NCBI RefSeq assembly: GCF_002163675.1
Contig: NZ_CP019334.1
Location: 3,887,501 to 3,951,500 of the forward strand
Direction: 5' to 3'
DNA from: Polaribacter sp. SA4-12
Lineage (GTDB): Bacteria > Bacteroidota > Bacteroidia > Flavobacteriales > Flavobacteriaceae
DNA length: 64,000 bases
This document shows positions 1 to 9,823 of this stretch, piece by piece. A program made the translations under genes and the position numbers. Each line of letters starts with the position of its first letter. The stretch's first letter is position 1. Under the pieces are notes generated by a model that was not told the DNA's origin, ran no database searches, and was given only the letters and a program-made list of their open reading frames with translations.

Positions 1-570
1 TTAACAGGAAGTATTGTTGATCTTGGTTTTATCAATCATAAGAAAAATATTAAGAATTCATTTATCAAAGGAGATTACAAATTTGAAGGGATTGAATTTG
101 GATATGATCCCAATAATTCAATAAATTATTGGGATGAACTAGATGAAGATTTTAAAGAAAAAGTTCCTAGTGGAGATACTCAAGAATCATATATTTCATG
201 GAGACCTACAAAGTTAATTGCATCTTTAAAATATAGTTTTGGTCAAAAAAGAAGTAAATATTGTTATGATAATACGTACAAAAATTTTTATAGAAATGCA
301 CTTGGAGTTCAATTGTATTCAGTTTTTAGACCTTTAAATTCACAATTGGCATTAACAGGTTTCTTTGAGAAATCATTTTCAGAAAAGTTACATACAAAAG
401 TTACTTACACTATAGATGATTATTCTTTTTATAATATTGGTGCAGGCATTTCTGCTCAAATAGGGAAATTAAATTTTTATGGTATGGTAGATAATATCGC
501 GCAATTTGGCGATATTGCATCTGCAAATAATATTTCGATACAATTAGGAATTAATATAATATTCAATTAA
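1..570 (+). CDS. DUF5723-like outer-membrane protein, C-terminal part
   Basis: The reading frame is open from the first base of the window to the TAA at 568-570, so this is the last 189 codons of a gene that starts outside. The sequence alternates aromatic and polar residues, as in outer-membrane beta strands, and ends in a strand-like segment (GINIIFN). The tail with GxLNFYGMVDN resembles the end of DUF5723 proteins, a Bacteroidota family of predicted outer-membrane barrels of unknown function. An internal TTG at 313 is not a real start because the frame continues upstream. The next gene begins 2 bp after the stop, so the two are probably co-transcribed. The family call is moderately sure; function is unknown. 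Confidence 0.6.
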   Translation, partial: LTGSIVDLGFINHKKNIKNSFIKGDYKFEGIEFGYDPNNSINYWDELDEDFKEKVPSGDTQESYISWRPTKLIASLKYSFGQKRSKYCYDNTYKNFYRNALGVQLYSVFRPLNSQLALTGFFEKSFSEKLHTKVTYTIDDYSFYNIGAGISAQIGKLNFYGMVDNIAQFGDIASANNISIQLGINIIFN

Positions 571-571
571 A

Positions 572-1372
572 ATGATTAAAAAAATAGCCTTTAGCTTATT
601 ACTTGTTTTAGCAATGTCTGCTTACAGCCAAAATAAAGAAATCAATAATTATAAATATATAATTGTTCAAGAAAAGTTTGATTTTTTAAACAATCCAGAC
701 CAATATCAAACAAGTTCGTTAACGAAGTTTTTATTTCAAAAGAAAGGGTTTACTGTCTTTTTAAGTAATGAAACGCTTCCTAATGATTTATTACAAAATA
801 GATGTTTAGCATTAACGGCTAATGTTACTGAAGCTTCTAGTTTATTTTCAGTGAAAACTATAATAGAATTAGAAGACTGTTATGGTAAATTGATATATTC
901 TTCAAAAGAGGGGAAAAGTAAGAAAAAAGATTATAAAAAAGGATATCAAGAATCGATAAGGAATGCCTATAAAACGATGTCTGATTTAGAGTATACATAC
1001 ATTCCTGAAAAAGAAGTTGCTCAAGTAAATGAAGTAGTTAAAAGTGAAGTTGCTTTACCTATTAATAAAAATACTATTGTAAAAGTTGTTCCAGAAGTAA
1101 AAGAAGCTGCTCCTGTAAAAAATCTTGTTTCAACTGTAATTGCTAAACCTTCCATTGTAATTGAAACGTTATATGCTCAAGTAAAAACAAATGGTTTTCA
1201 ATTAGTAAATACAACTCCTGCTATTATTTTTCAAATTTTAAAAACAAATGTGAAAGATGTTTTTATAATTAAAGGTAAAAATGGAATTATATATAAAAGC
1301 GAAAACATTTGGGTTGCTGAATATTATGAGAATAATAAATTAGTAGTAAAACAGTTTGATATTAAGTTTTAA
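572..1372 (+). CDS. secreted protein of unknown function
   Basis: 266 residues. Residues 1-20 form a clear Sec signal peptide (basic MIKK, hydrophobic core, cleavage after AYSQ). The mature part has an N-terminal domain of about 140 residues with two cysteines (NRCLAL and EDCYG), a Pro/Val/Lys-rich linker around 145-195, and a short C-terminal domain. I do not recognise the family. It starts 2 bp after the upstream barrel gene, so it may act with it at the envelope. Its stop overlaps the stop of the convergent rarA by 4 bp and no terminator separates them. Confidence 0.75.
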   Translation: MIKKIAFSLLLVLAMSAYSQNKEINNYKYIIVQEKFDFLNNPDQYQTSSLTKFLFQKKGFTVFLSNETLPNDLLQNRCLALTANVTEASSLFSVKTIIELEDCYGKLIYSSKEGKSKKKDYKKGYQESIRNAYKTMSDLEYTYIPEKEVAQVNEVVKSEVALPINKNTIVKVVPEVKEAAPVKNLVSTVIAKPSIVIETLYAQVKTNGFQLVNTTPAIIFQILKTNVKDVFIIKGKNGIIYKSENIWVAEYYENNKLVVKQFDIKF

Positions 1373-2640
1373 TAATCATATCTATTTTTCCATTTATTTT
1401 TCATAGTTTCTCTAAAGTTATTTTCCCTTGCATTATTTCCAGGTTCATAGAATTTTGTTCCAGAAATTTCATCAGGTAAAAACTCTTGATCTACAAAATT
1501 ATTCTCATAATTATGAGAATATTTGTAGTTCTTACCATAATCTAGGTCTTTCATCAATTTAGTTGGTGCGTTTCTTAGATGTAACGGTATAGATAAATCA
1601 CCCGTATTTCTAACTAAATTTAATGCATTATCTATAGCCAAATAAGAAGCGTTACTTTTTGGTGAGTTTGCTAAATAAACTGCACATTGACTTAATATTA
1701 TTCTAGATTCAGGGTTTCCAATTACAGAAACTGCCTGAAATGTATTGTTTGCTAATATTAAAGCTGTCGGATTTGCGTTTCCAATATCTTCAGAAGCAGA
1801 AATGAGTAATCTTCTCGCAATAAATTTCACATCTTCACCACCTTCTATCATTCTTGCTAACCAATAAACAGCGCCATTTGGGTCACTACCTCTTATCGAT
1901 TTTATAAATGCAGAAATAATGTCATAATGTTGTTCTCCGGTTTTATCATATCTTACAGTATTCTTCTGTACTTTTTCTAAAACTAAATCATTTGTAATTT
2001 CTATTTCATCTTCAGCAGAAACTAGTAATTCAAAAATATTTAAAAGTTTTCTAGCATCACCACTAGAAACTTGTAATAGCGCATCAGTTTCCTTTAAAGT
2101 TATTTTTTTGGTTGATAAAAGCGCATCTTTTTCCATTGCTCTATGTAAAAGAGCTACCAAGTCGTTTTTATCAAAAGAATTTAAAATATAAACCTGACAA
2201 CGAGAGAGTAGGGCAGGTATCACTTCAAAACTTGGGTTTTCTGTTGTTGCACCAATTAAAGTAACCCAACCTTTTTCTACAGCACCTAAAAGTGAATCTT
2301 GTTGAGATTTGCTAAATCGATGAATTTCATCAATAAACAAAATAGGGTTTTTTGCGGTAAATAAACCACCGCTTTTTTTCGCTTTTTCAATAATTTCTCT
2401 AACATCTTTCACTCCAGAACTTATTGCACTTAAAGTATAAAATGGTCTACCAGATTCTTCTGCAATAATATTGGCTAAAGTAGTTTTTCCAATTCCTGGA
2501 GGTCCCCATAAAATTAAAGAAGGAATGATACCTTTTTTAATTAAATTAGTCAAAACACCACTTTTCCCTACTAAATGTTGCTGACTAATATAATCATCAA
2601 GCGTTTTAGGTCTAATTCTTTCTGCCAAAGGTTCATTCAT
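1369..2640 (-). CDS. rarA: replication-associated recombination protein A (AAA ATPase)
   Basis: 423 residues, the usual length for RarA/MgsA. This AAA+ ATPase acts at stalled replication forks and interacts with single-strand-binding protein. It has an N-terminal [14 protein letters not shown] motif, Walker [10 protein letters not shown] (about 46-54), Walker [10 protein letters not shown], sensor 1 GATTENPSF, and the C-terminal MgsA tetramerisation region ([20 protein letters not shown]). The ATG at 2640 lies just before the N-terminal motif and fits the family. It overlaps the convergent upstream gene by 4 bp and is divergent from the rhomboid gene. Family assignment is firm. Confidence 0.95.
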   Translation of the reverse strand: MNEPLAERIRPKTLDDYISQQHLVGKSGVLTNLIKKGIIPSLILWGPPGIGKTTLANIIAEESGRPFYTLSAISSGVKDVREIIEKAKKSGGLFTAKNPILFIDEIHRFSKSQQDSLLGAVEKGWVTLIGATTENPSFEVIPALLSRCQVYILNSFDKNDLVALLHRAMEKDALLSTKKITLKETDALLQVSSGDARKLLNIFELLVSAEDEIEITNDLVLEKVQKNTVRYDKTGEQHYDIISAFIKSIRGSDPNGAVYWLARMIEGGEDVKFIARRLLISASEDIGNANPTALILANNTFQAVSVIGNPESRIILSQCAVYLANSPKSNASYLAIDNALNLVRNTGDLSIPLHLRNAPTKLMKDLDYGKNYKYSHNYENNFVDQEFLPDEISGTKFYEPGNNARENNFRETMKNKWKNRYDY

Positions 2641-2672
2641 TCAGTAAAAATAATAAAGATTTCTGTCAAAAA

Positions 2673-2702
2673 TTGTAAAAATTGTATTTGGTTCTATTTT
2701 TG
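2673..2702 (+). promoter_or_regulatory. promoter of the rhomboid gene
   Basis: TTG at 2673-2675, a 19-bp spacer, then TATTTTTG at 2695-2702, an exact match to the Bacteroidota consensus TTG-N19-TAnnTTTG. Initiation would fall near 2707, giving about a 10-nt leader before the ATG at 2718. This rules against the longer reading frame that starts with TTG at 2682. Confidence 0.7.
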
Positions 2703-2717
2703 TTATTTTTATATCGA

Positions 2718-3383
2718 ATGAATGATAATAATCAGCTTAAACGATCGAAGTCAACTTTTTTTATTCCAATAGCATATGTACTTGCAATTTGGTTAATTTA
2801 TTGGGTAGAAATAAGTTTTAACTTCAATTTTAATAAGTATGGAGTTTTTCCAAGAACTCTTTTGGGTTTTAGGGGTGTTTTTTTAACTCATTTTATACAT
2901 AGTAATCCTAGTCACCTTTTTAATAATTCCATTCCTTTATTTGTGCTTTTAAGTAGCCTTTTTTATTTTTATAAAGACGTTGCATACAAGGTGTTGTTAT
3001 TTGGAGGTTTTCTTGCAGGTTTTCTAACCTGGTGTATTGCCAGAGAATCCTATCATATTGGCGCAAGTGGAATTGTATATCTACTTTTTAGTTTTGTTTT
3101 TTTTAGTGGGATGATAAAAAAACATTATAGATTGGTTTCTATATCTTTTATCATTATTTTTCTTTATGGAAGTATGATTTGGTATGTATTACCAATTAAA
3201 GATGGTGTTTCTTGGGAAGGGCATTTGTCTGGATTTGTTGTAGGTCTCTTTTTTGCCATTACCTATAGGAATAAAGGAATTATAAAAGAAGAGCATCAAT
3301 TTACTCAAACAGAATTTGATGATTTATTTGATGAAAATGGAAACTTCTCTCCACCAAAAATAGAGGAGGAGATAGAAGTGTAA
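2718..3383 (+). CDS. rhomboid family intramembrane serine protease
   Basis: 221 residues from ATG 2718. Rhomboids cleave transmembrane substrates inside the bilayer. Six hydrophobic segments are visible. The HSNPSHLFNN segment in the second helix supplies the conserved His/Asn pair, the nucleophile lies in HIGASGIVY (Ser about 117), and the catalytic His in WEGHLSG (about 169). The tail of about 35 residues is acidic and cytoplasmic. The ORF extends 36 bp further upstream to a TTG, but the promoter -7 element lies inside that stretch, so ATG 2718 is preferred. It is convergent with rlmB. The substrate is unknown. Confidence 0.92.
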   Translation: MNDNNQLKRSKSTFFIPIAYVLAIWLIYWVEISFNFNFNKYGVFPRTLLGFRGVFLTHFIHSNPSHLFNNSIPLFVLLSSLFYFYKDVAYKVLLFGGFLAGFLTWCIARESYHIGASGIVYLLFSFVFFSGMIKKHYRLVSISFIIIFLYGSMIWYVLPIKDGVSWEGHLSGFVVGLFFAITYRNKGIIKEEHQFTQTEFDDLFDENGNFSPPKIEEEIEV

Positions 3384-3430
3384 TTCCAAAGTATTAATTA
3401 TTTTGTAAGATTTCTCTTTGTTGAAGTCTT

Positions 3431-4195
3431 TTAGATTTCAGTAGCTGCGATTCTCTGTCTTACAGTTTCATATAAGAAAGCACCACAAGCAACCGAAACA
3501 TTTAGCGATGCAATTTCTCCTAGTAAAGGTAATTTTGCTTTATAATCTACCATTTTTAGTATTGACGGGTTCACACCTCTGTGTTCAGACCCCATAACTA
3601 TTGCAATAGGTTGGTTTAAATCAATATCATAAAGAGAATCTTCCGTTTTTTCTGTAGCAGCTACAGTTTTAATGTCAGAAGCTTGCAATAAAAATAAAGC
3701 ATCTTTTATATGATCTACTTTACAAATTGGAATTTTAAAAGCAGCACCTGCTGAAGTTTTTATGGTCTCAGCATTTACAGGAGCACTTCCGTTCTTTTGA
3801 ATTATAATTCCGTTAACGCCTGTACATTCTGCAGTTCTAATAACAGCACCAAAGTTTCTAACATCAGATAATTGATCTAATAGTAAAAACAACGGAGTTT
3901 TACCACTCTCTACTGTTTTTTCAATTAGTTCTTCCAAATCATAGAATTCTACTGGAGATATTTGTGCAACAGCACCTTGATGATTACTGTTTTTAGATAA
4001 TCTATCTAACTTTTCCACAGGAACCATACTTGTTGTAAGATTGTGTGTTTTAATTAATTTATTAAGTTCGTAAAACAATTCTCCTCTAAGCCCTTTTTGT
4101 AGGTATACTTTATTTATTGTAGAACCACTTTCAATGGCTTCAATAATTGCTCTTATACCAAATATATTTGTTGTTTCTATTGTCTCTGTAGTCAT
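3431..4195 (-). CDS. rlmB: 23S rRNA 2'-O-ribose methyltransferase RlmB (SpoU family)
   Basis: 254 residues. SpoU/TrmH methyltransferases use S-adenosylmethionine and a trefoil knot; RlmB modifies G2251 in the 23S peptidyl-transferase loop. Visible motifs are an N-terminal substrate-binding domain (IFGIRAIIEAI), motif 1 LDQLSDVRNFGAVIRTAE, motif 2 IVMGSEHRGV and motif 3 LPLLGEIASLNVSVACG. RlmB rather than TrmH is inferred from the N-terminal domain and length. A promoter-like TACATTTG on the minus strand (4200-4207) sits only 5 bp upstream of the ATG, so the message may be leaderless. Confidence 0.9.
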   Translation of the reverse strand: MTTETIETTNIFGIRAIIEAIESGSTINKVYLQKGLRGELFYELNKLIKTHNLTTSMVPVEKLDRLSKNSNHQGAVAQISPVEFYDLEELIEKTVESGKTPLFLLLDQLSDVRNFGAVIRTAECTGVNGIIIQKNGSAPVNAETIKTSAGAAFKIPICKVDHIKDALFLLQASDIKTVAATEKTEDSLYDIDLNQPIAIVMGSEHRGVNPSILKMVDYKAKLPLLGEIASLNVSVACGAFLYETVRQRIAATEI

Positions 4196-4199
4196 GATG

Positions 4200-4207
4200 C
4201 AAATGTA
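4200..4207 (-). promoter_or_regulatory. promoter -7 element of rlmB
   Basis: Minus-strand TACATTTG matches TAnnTTTG exactly. Nineteen bases upstream is only TTT, which falls in the U-tract of the preceding terminator. The element ends 5 bp before the rlmB ATG, which implies an almost absent 5' UTR. Confidence 0.45.
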
Positions 4208-4230
4208 TGCTAAATAATGAGCATAAAAAA

Positions 4231-4251
4231 GCCACCTCTAAAAGAGGTGGC
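4231..4251 (-). terminator. intrinsic terminator after the SusCD-associated lipoprotein gene
   Basis: Perfect 9-bp stem GCCACCTCT / AGAGGTGGC with a 3-base loop, A-run on one side and T-run on the other, so it could work in both directions. It lies just downstream of the minus-strand stop at 4280 and upstream of rlmB. Confidence 0.85.
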
Positions 4252-4279
4252 TTTTTTTTATATAAAAATGTACTATAAT

Positions 4280-5017
4280 TTAAATAGTAAATGAACTTGA
4301 AGTTCCAGCTCCATAATTTCCAGATGCACTAAATACAAGTACACCATTAGCCGTTACTGAATAATCTGTACCACCATCTTGATACTGATCATAAACTTCC
4401 ATAGTGTATGTTCCAGAAGCTAAACAATCTGCAATAGTTATAGAACTACCCGCCATACCTGTATATGCTCCATAATTAAAAGGAGTAATACTTGCTAAAA
4501 CTACTGCTCCAGAAGCATCTTTTATTCTCCAAGCAGCTTCTTCTGGCCAACTATCAAAAGTAAGATTTAGTTTTACTTTAATACCACTATTTGGACAAAG
4601 TTGAGATAAAGCTACAGTTAAAGTTTCACCAGTAATCATTTCATCTGAAGACTCTAATCTTAAAACTAAAGATTTATCAGTACTTAATTCTAAACCGACA
4701 TCTTTAATATCGATATTCATAGTACCAACATTAGAACCACTAGGTATTGTTACTGTAGATGGAACTGAATATGCGCCTGCATCTGCATCAGTACCTTCTG
4801 CAATCATTACAGGAATACTTCTATCAGACGAAGTAATATTTGTTGTGTAAATTTTAACTTCTTTTGAAGTTTCTGATCCAGCTTCAACACCAATATCTAA
4901 AGTATTAGTAACAAAAGAAGCAAATGATGTATCTAAAGCTTTTACAGAAGTATCTTCACACGAAGAGAAAGATAAAATTGCTACAGAAGCTAAAAATAAA
5001 TATATATTTTTTTTCAT
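4280..5017 (-). CDS. SusCD-associated surface lipoprotein, unknown
   Basis: 245 residues with a lipoprotein signal peptide (hydrophobic core then FSSC, Cys at about 20). Residues 25-140 look like a beta-sandwich domain of the DUF4843/Calx-beta-like type (repeated VTIPSGS and hydrophobic strands). Residues 140-245 form a second beta domain with two cysteines and a YDQYQDGGTDY loop rich in Asp and aromatic residues that could bind metal or ligand. It is last in the SusC-SusD-lipoprotein set, the position of accessory surface glycan- or peptide-binding proteins. A stem-loop (5035-5064) separates it from susD and could lower its expression. The exact family is not recognised. Confidence 0.7.
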   Translation of the reverse strand: MKKNIYLFLASVAILSFSSCEDTSVKALDTSFASFVTNTLDIGVEAGSETSKEVKIYTTNITSSDRSIPVMIAEGTDADAGAYSVPSTVTIPSGSNVGTMNIDIKDVGLELSTDKSLVLRLESSDEMITGETLTVALSQLCPNSGIKVKLNLTFDSWPEEAAWRIKDASGAVVLASITPFNYGAYTGMAGSSITIADCLASGTYTMEVYDQYQDGGTDYSVTANGVLVFSASGNYGAGTSSSFTI

Positions 5018-5034
5018 GTTTTTATGTTTTATAG

Positions 5035-5064
5035 AGTAGGCTTATAAAAAAATATAAGCCTACT
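5035..5064. other. stem-loop between susD and the lipoprotein gene
   Basis: Perfect 12-bp inverted repeat AGTAGGCTTATA / TATAAGCCTACT with a 6-base loop. The T-run follows it only in the plus orientation, while the genes here run on the minus strand. On that strand it is more likely an mRNA-stabilising or differential-expression hairpin than a full terminator. Confidence 0.6.
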
Positions 5065-5074
5065 TTTTTATTTT

Positions 5075-6550
5075 TTAGTTAGATATAAATGGATTATTTT
5101 GAACTTCTGCACGAGGAATTTCAAAAGTCAATCTTTCGTCTGAATAAGGAATAGATTCACCCGCATGGAAAACGTGGTTAGAACCTCTAGTTATCGTAGA
5201 TTTATTTCTCTTCATAGATAAATAACTTTTTCCTTCTCCCCATAATTCAATTCTTGTTTGAAGAAGTACCTCTTTGATTAAACCATTACCAGCTAAACCG
5301 CTTACATAAGCATAATCTGCAGCATCAGTAAACCTTTTAGATAATAAATCTGTTAAACGAGTCTTTGCATCTGCATCAAGTCCTTCTTTAGCAGACATTT
5401 CAGCAGATAATAAATACATTTCAGCAACTCTCATATAAATATAGTCGTCTTCAATGTTTCTTTGACCACCTATTACTCTTGCAGCATTGTAAAACTTTCC
5501 ACGAGGTTGTAATCCATTTGCTACATCAAACTGTGACTTTCTAATGTCATTTGTTTTTATTTGAGCGTATAAAGCATCATCAATACCTTTTTTATCTCCA
5601 GCCCATTGGTAACTGTATGTAAAAACATCCATTTGTCCCCACCAAGAAATTAAATCTAGGCCATTTGCTAAAGTAATATCAAATCCCCAGATCCATCCAG
5701 GAGTTGCAACATTATTGAATCCTCCTACAGCTTCGCTGCTTGTCATTAAAGGGTAACCTGAAGCAATAACTTGTTCAGCTAAGCCTTTAGCTAATAAGTT
5801 AGAAGCACTATCTCCTTTAGCTGCATAAACATATGCTAATAATCCTTTTGCTACATCTGCATTAATATTAGTTTTATTTGTTCTTGTAAAACCATTTAAT
5901 AACGTAATTGCAGAAGATAAGTCATCAATCATTAGATCATATACTTCTTGCATTGTTGCTTGAGCTTGAACAGGATCATCTGAATCTGTATATATTGGTA
6001 ATACTGTTGCAGTAGCATCATATGATGCAGCATACATTTGTGTTAAATAAAAGTATGCGTAAGCTCTTAAAGCTTTCGCTTGTCCTAATGAGTAACCAAC
6101 ACCATCAGTTGCTGGTACTACATCATTTCCTCCTAATGATTTGATAACAAGATTAGAAGATCTTATTACTCTATAATAGTATCTCCATGGTGTATAGTTA
6201 TCTAAATCTGTATAATCAACTGTAGCTAATAAATTTACAAAATCACCATATCTATTATAGTTGTTTTGAGTAAGAGCCATATCTCCTGAAAGAAAATCGT
6301 TAAAGATATCATACCCTTTTTGGCCAAAATCTTCATGACTTGTTGTTCCTCCAGTTCCAGAATTAATCATCATTGAATAGATACCGTTCAAAGTAGCATC
6401 CAATATTTCAGGGTTTAAAGCTCCTGATTCTCCCGCATCATTTAAATTAATAAATGCTGTTGGGCTTTTATCTAAAAACTCATCTCCACAACTAAATAGT
6501 GTTGTAAAAACAGCTAGAGTAAGTACTTTTTTTAATAAATTAAATTTCAT
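5075..6550 (-). CDS. RagB/SusD family nutrient-uptake outer-membrane lipoprotein (pair 1)
   Basis: 491 residues. SusD-like proteins are surface lipoproteins that cap a SusC barrel and capture substrate. The lipobox is LFSC at about 18-21, followed by the typical GDEFLDKSP start. TPR-like helices carry ALRAYAYFYLTQMYA (about 157-171). The C-terminal RagB/SusD region has DDYIYMRVAEMYLLSAE and IELWGEGKSYLSMKRNKST. The gene lies 21 bp after the partner SusC gene on the same strand. Substrate cannot be deduced because no hydrolase or peptidase is next to it. Confidence 0.95.
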   Translation of the reverse strand: MKFNLLKKVLTLAVFTTLFSCGDEFLDKSPTAFINLNDAGESGALNPEILDATLNGIYSMMINSGTGGTTSHEDFGQKGYDIFNDFLSGDMALTQNNYNRYGDFVNLLATVDYTDLDNYTPWRYYYRVIRSSNLVIKSLGGNDVVPATDGVGYSLGQAKALRAYAYFYLTQMYAASYDATATVLPIYTDSDDPVQAQATMQEVYDLMIDDLSSAITLLNGFTRTNKTNINADVAKGLLAYVYAAKGDSASNLLAKGLAEQVIASGYPLMTSSEAVGGFNNVATPGWIWGFDITLANGLDLISWWGQMDVFTYSYQWAGDKKGIDDALYAQIKTNDIRKSQFDVANGLQPRGKFYNAARVIGGQRNIEDDYIYMRVAEMYLLSAEMSAKEGLDADAKTRLTDLLSKRFTDAADYAYVSGLAGNGLIKEVLLQTRIELWGEGKSYLSMKRNKSTITRGSNHVFHAGESIPYSDERLTFEIPRAEVQNNPFISN

Positions 6551-6571
6551 CTTTTTGTTTTTTTAAGTTAA

Positions 6572-9500
6572 TTATAATTTTACTCTAACACCAAGTGTAA
6601 ATGTAGATAATGAACTGTATTGGTATCTAGAAGAAGATCCAGTTAATGATGTTGCTGGATTAAACCCTTTTCTAGTACTCAATAAAAATAAATTATCACC
6701 CGATAACCAGAAGTTTACACCTGACATACCAGTGTTACTTAAAAACTTAGACGGTATAGAATATCCAATCCTTACATTATTTAATGCTAAATAATCAGAT
6801 TTTGTTAAAAAACGTGTTGATTGGTTATTAACAGTAACATTTTGATTACTATATATTCTAGGGATATTTGTAATATCTCCTGGATTTTGCCATCTACTGT
6901 TAATATCTACATGGTAGTTGTTTCCACCTGCATTATCGTTACCTAAAACACTAGCATAGTTTCCATCATATCCATATCCTCCTAAACTATAAGCAAATTG
7001 TGTGCTTATGTCAAAATCAAATACTTTTGCAGATACTCTAAATGCACCTCTAATTTTTGGTATTGCAGATTTACCTACATATTTATTTGTAGCTTCTGCA
7101 TATGTATTAGTTACAGATTGCTTAATTTCAGCATCTGGATTTAAAATAGCATATTCATATAAATCAGCTATTTGTTCACCAGAATCAAATGCTCCGTTTG
7201 CATTTGCATCTACATAATTAGTTTCCCATAAAGGATCTCCATTTGCAGCGTTTACACCAGCCCATACAGGCATGTAGTAATCATATCTACTATGTCCTTC
7301 AGCTCTACCAAAGTTTCCAAGAACATCAATAATTTTATTTCTGTCAGCAGGTACATCAAATGGCATTTGTGTAATCTCATTATCTAATACTTCACCATTA
7401 ACAGATAAGTCTAATTTAAAATTCTCTTTATTAATAATGTGCCCAGTAAAATCAAATTCTAAACCTCTATTTACAATAGCACCATCATTTGTTGTGTCAA
7501 TAGCATCACCTGTTGAAATAGGTACACGTACACTAAATATTAAATCGTCAGTATCTTTAACATAGTAATCTACAGAACCATCAATGATGTTATCAAATAA
7601 TCTAAACTCTGCACCTACTTGATACATTTTACTTGTTTCCCATGTTAAACCAGCATTTTCTCTAGCTCTTACAATTAAAGAAATATCTCCATCTAAGTTA
7701 TCAATATCATAAGCATTTTGACCTGAGTAAAAACTAGCTCCTGCTTGATCTCCTTGAATACCAAAACTTGCTTTCAATTTTAAGTTATTCACAAATTCAA
7801 TATCACTAAAAAAGTCTTCTTTACTAATAATCCATGACGCACCTGCAGACCAGAATGTTCCCCATTTCTCTGTAGCAAATCTAGAACTACCATCTCTTCT
7901 AATAGTACCAGAAAGGAAGTATTTACTTAAATAGTTGTAATTAACTTGAGCAAAGTAACTTTCTAAAGCAGTTTCTTCTAAATAACCTGAAGGATTACTA
8001 CCAAGATTAATATAATTAGAAGGGTTGTGTAAACCATTAACTAAGTTTACTACAGTATTCTTGCTAATATAAGTACGTTCTCTTTTCCATTGATTTGTTT
8101 CATGTGCTGCTAAAGCAGAAATGTTATGGTCTCCAAAACTTTTATTGTAGTTAAAAATTTGTAAAAAGTTTTGAGTTAAAGCTTGTCTTTGTTCTTTAAA
8201 TAAACTACCACCATTACCTTGAGCTGATCCATAGAAAGGATTGTTTATATTATCATCATTTAAAGTATAGAAGTTTGCACCATACTTAGCTGTAAATGTT
8301 AGGTCATCAGTTATACTAACTTTAAAAGAAAAGTTACCATTTATAGAATGACGATTGTTTTGATCTAAATCATAATTAGCATCTGCAATTGCATTTGTTA
8401 ACCCACCAAAACCTCTGTTTTGACCATAATCATATTGATTACCACCATAAAATGGATCTGCTACAATATTACCTGTTGCATCACGTAAGAATAATGGGTA
8501 AATAGAAGGAATGTTATCCGTAAACCAAAAAATACTTCCTGAATCTGAAGATTGACCGTTTTGTGTTTGATTTGTATAAGAATAATCAATATTAGCGTTT
8601 GCTTCTAACCATTTTGTTGGTTTGTGAGTAACGTTTAATCTTGTAGAGTAACGTTTAAAATCAGAGTTTATTACATACCCTTTGTCATTTAAGTACCCGA
8701 AAGAAGAGAAGTAAGTTGTTTTATCATTACCACCACTCATTGTTAAATTAGCTTCTGTTCTGATTGAAGATTGAAAACCATAATCATTCCAGTTTTCTGG
8801 ATTGTACTTTCTTGTTACACCAGCTCTAACTTTACCTGTTGCTGGGTCAATCAAATCACTAACAGTTGCTGCGTTCCACATATTATAGTCTGGACTAATA
8901 CCAGAAACAGAGAATAAATTGTCATTTGCATATACATTTGAGTCAGCAACGCCTAAAAAGTCTCCTGTATTTCTCATTCCTTCCCATGCTAATCCGATGT
9001 ACTCTTCTTGTGAAGTAATTACGTCATAAGTAGGTAAAAGTCTCATGTTTACACCAGTTTTAACTTCTGCAGTAATATTTGTAACACCAGATTTACCTTT
9101 TTTAGTAGTAATAACAATAACTCCATTTGCTCCTCTAGAACCATAAATAGAAGTTGCAGTTGCATCTTTTAAAACAGTTGTAGATTCAATATCAGATGGA
9201 TTAATGTTACTTAAAACATCAAGATCTGAATCAGCAGTATCATTTACATCTACGATACCTCCATAAGGAACTCCATCAACAATATAAAGAGGGCTACTGT
9301 TACCATTAATAGTACCAAAACCTCTAATTCTTACTGTTGCAGCCTTACCTGGTTGTCCAGATGTATTAACTACAGTTACACCAGCAATCTCACCTGCTAA
9401 TGCTTGAGAAACATTAGAAACAGATTTAGCTTGTAAGTTTTCAGAACTAACAACCTTTGCTGTACCTGTAAATGATTGTTTTGTACTTGTACCGTAACCA

Positions 9501-9823
9501 ACTACAATAACTTCATCTAAAACATTGTTTTCATCTACTTGTAAGTTTACATTTATTGTATTAGATGCTCCTACAGTTTTTTCTACTTTAGAAAATCCTA
9601 AATATCTAAAAACTAAAACGTCACCGTTTTTTGCTTTTATAGAATATTTTCCATCAAAATCTGTCTCTGTACCTCTATTTGTACCTTTTACCAAAATGCT
9701 AACTCCTGGTAAAGGACCTGAGTCTTCGGTAACAGTACCTGAAACAGTCTTATCTTGTGCGAAAGAGATTTGCACGACCAACGCTAGTAAAAGCGTTAAA
9801 ATTCCATTAAACTTTGTCTTCAT
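6572..9823 (-). CDS. SusC/RagA family TonB-linked outer-membrane protein (pair 1)
   Basis: 1083 residues from the ATG at 9821-9823. The reading frame runs 69 bp further upstream, but this ATG begins a proper signal peptide (MKTKFNG, hydrophobic core, SFAQ). A carboxypeptidase-regulatory-like domain follows (about 25-105), then a TonB-box/plug start (DEVIVVGYGTSTKQ) and the SusC signature with IESTTVLKDATATSIYGSRG and ANGVIVITTKKG. The rest is a barrel ending in LGVRVKL. It imports an oligomeric nutrient with TonB energy. The first ~100 codons are very similar to those of the second SusC gene at 14862, which indicates duplication. Confidence 0.96.
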   Translation of the reverse strand: MKTKFNGILTLLLALVVQISFAQDKTVSGTVTEDSGPLPGVSILVKGTNRGTETDFDGKYSIKAKNGDVLVFRYLGFSKVEKTVGASNTINVNLQVDENNVLDEVIVVGYGTSTKQSFTGTAKVVSSENLQAKSVSNVSQALAGEIAGVTVVNTSGQPGKAATVRIRGFGTINGNSSPLYIVDGVPYGGIVDVNDTADSDLDVLSNINPSDIESTTVLKDATATSIYGSRGANGVIVITTKKGKSGVTNITAEVKTGVNMRLLPTYDVITSQEEYIGLAWEGMRNTGDFLGVADSNVYANDNLFSVSGISPDYNMWNAATVSDLIDPATGKVRAGVTRKYNPENWNDYGFQSSIRTEANLTMSGGNDKTTYFSSFGYLNDKGYVINSDFKRYSTRLNVTHKPTKWLEANANIDYSYTNQTQNGQSSDSGSIFWFTDNIPSIYPLFLRDATGNIVADPFYGGNQYDYGQNRGFGGLTNAIADANYDLDQNNRHSINGNFSFKVSITDDLTFTAKYGANFYTLNDDNINNPFYGSAQGNGGSLFKEQRQALTQNFLQIFNYNKSFGDHNISALAAHETNQWKRERTYISKNTVVNLVNGLHNPSNYINLGSNPSGYLEETALESYFAQVNYNYLSKYFLSGTIRRDGSSRFATEKWGTFWSAGASWIISKEDFFSDIEFVNNLKLKASFGIQGDQAGASFYSGQNAYDIDNLDGDISLIVRARENAGLTWETSKMYQVGAEFRLFDNIIDGSVDYYVKDTDDLIFSVRVPISTGDAIDTTNDGAIVNRGLEFDFTGHIINKENFKLDLSVNGEVLDNEITQMPFDVPADRNKIIDVLGNFGRAEGHSRYDYYMPVWAGVNAANGDPLWETNYVDANANGAFDSGEQIADLYEYAILNPDAEIKQSVTNTYAEATNKYVGKSAIPKIRGAFRVSAKVFDFDISTQFAYSLGGYGYDGNYASVLGNDNAGGNNYHVDINSRWQNPGDITNIPRIYSNQNVTVNNQSTRFLTKSDYLALNNVRIGYSIPSKFLSNTGMSGVNFWLSGDNLFLLSTRKGFNPATSLTGSSSRYQYSSLSTFTLGVRVKL

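Noticed and set aside
2682..2717. Longer rhomboid reading frame beginning at TTG 2682
   Set aside because: The exact TAnnTTTG promoter element lies inside this stretch, so transcription begins after it; ATG 2718 is used.
5035..5064. Stem-loop as a minus-strand terminator after susD
   Set aside because: The T-run follows the hairpin only in the plus direction; on the minus strand no U-tract exists, so it was recorded as a stem-loop only.
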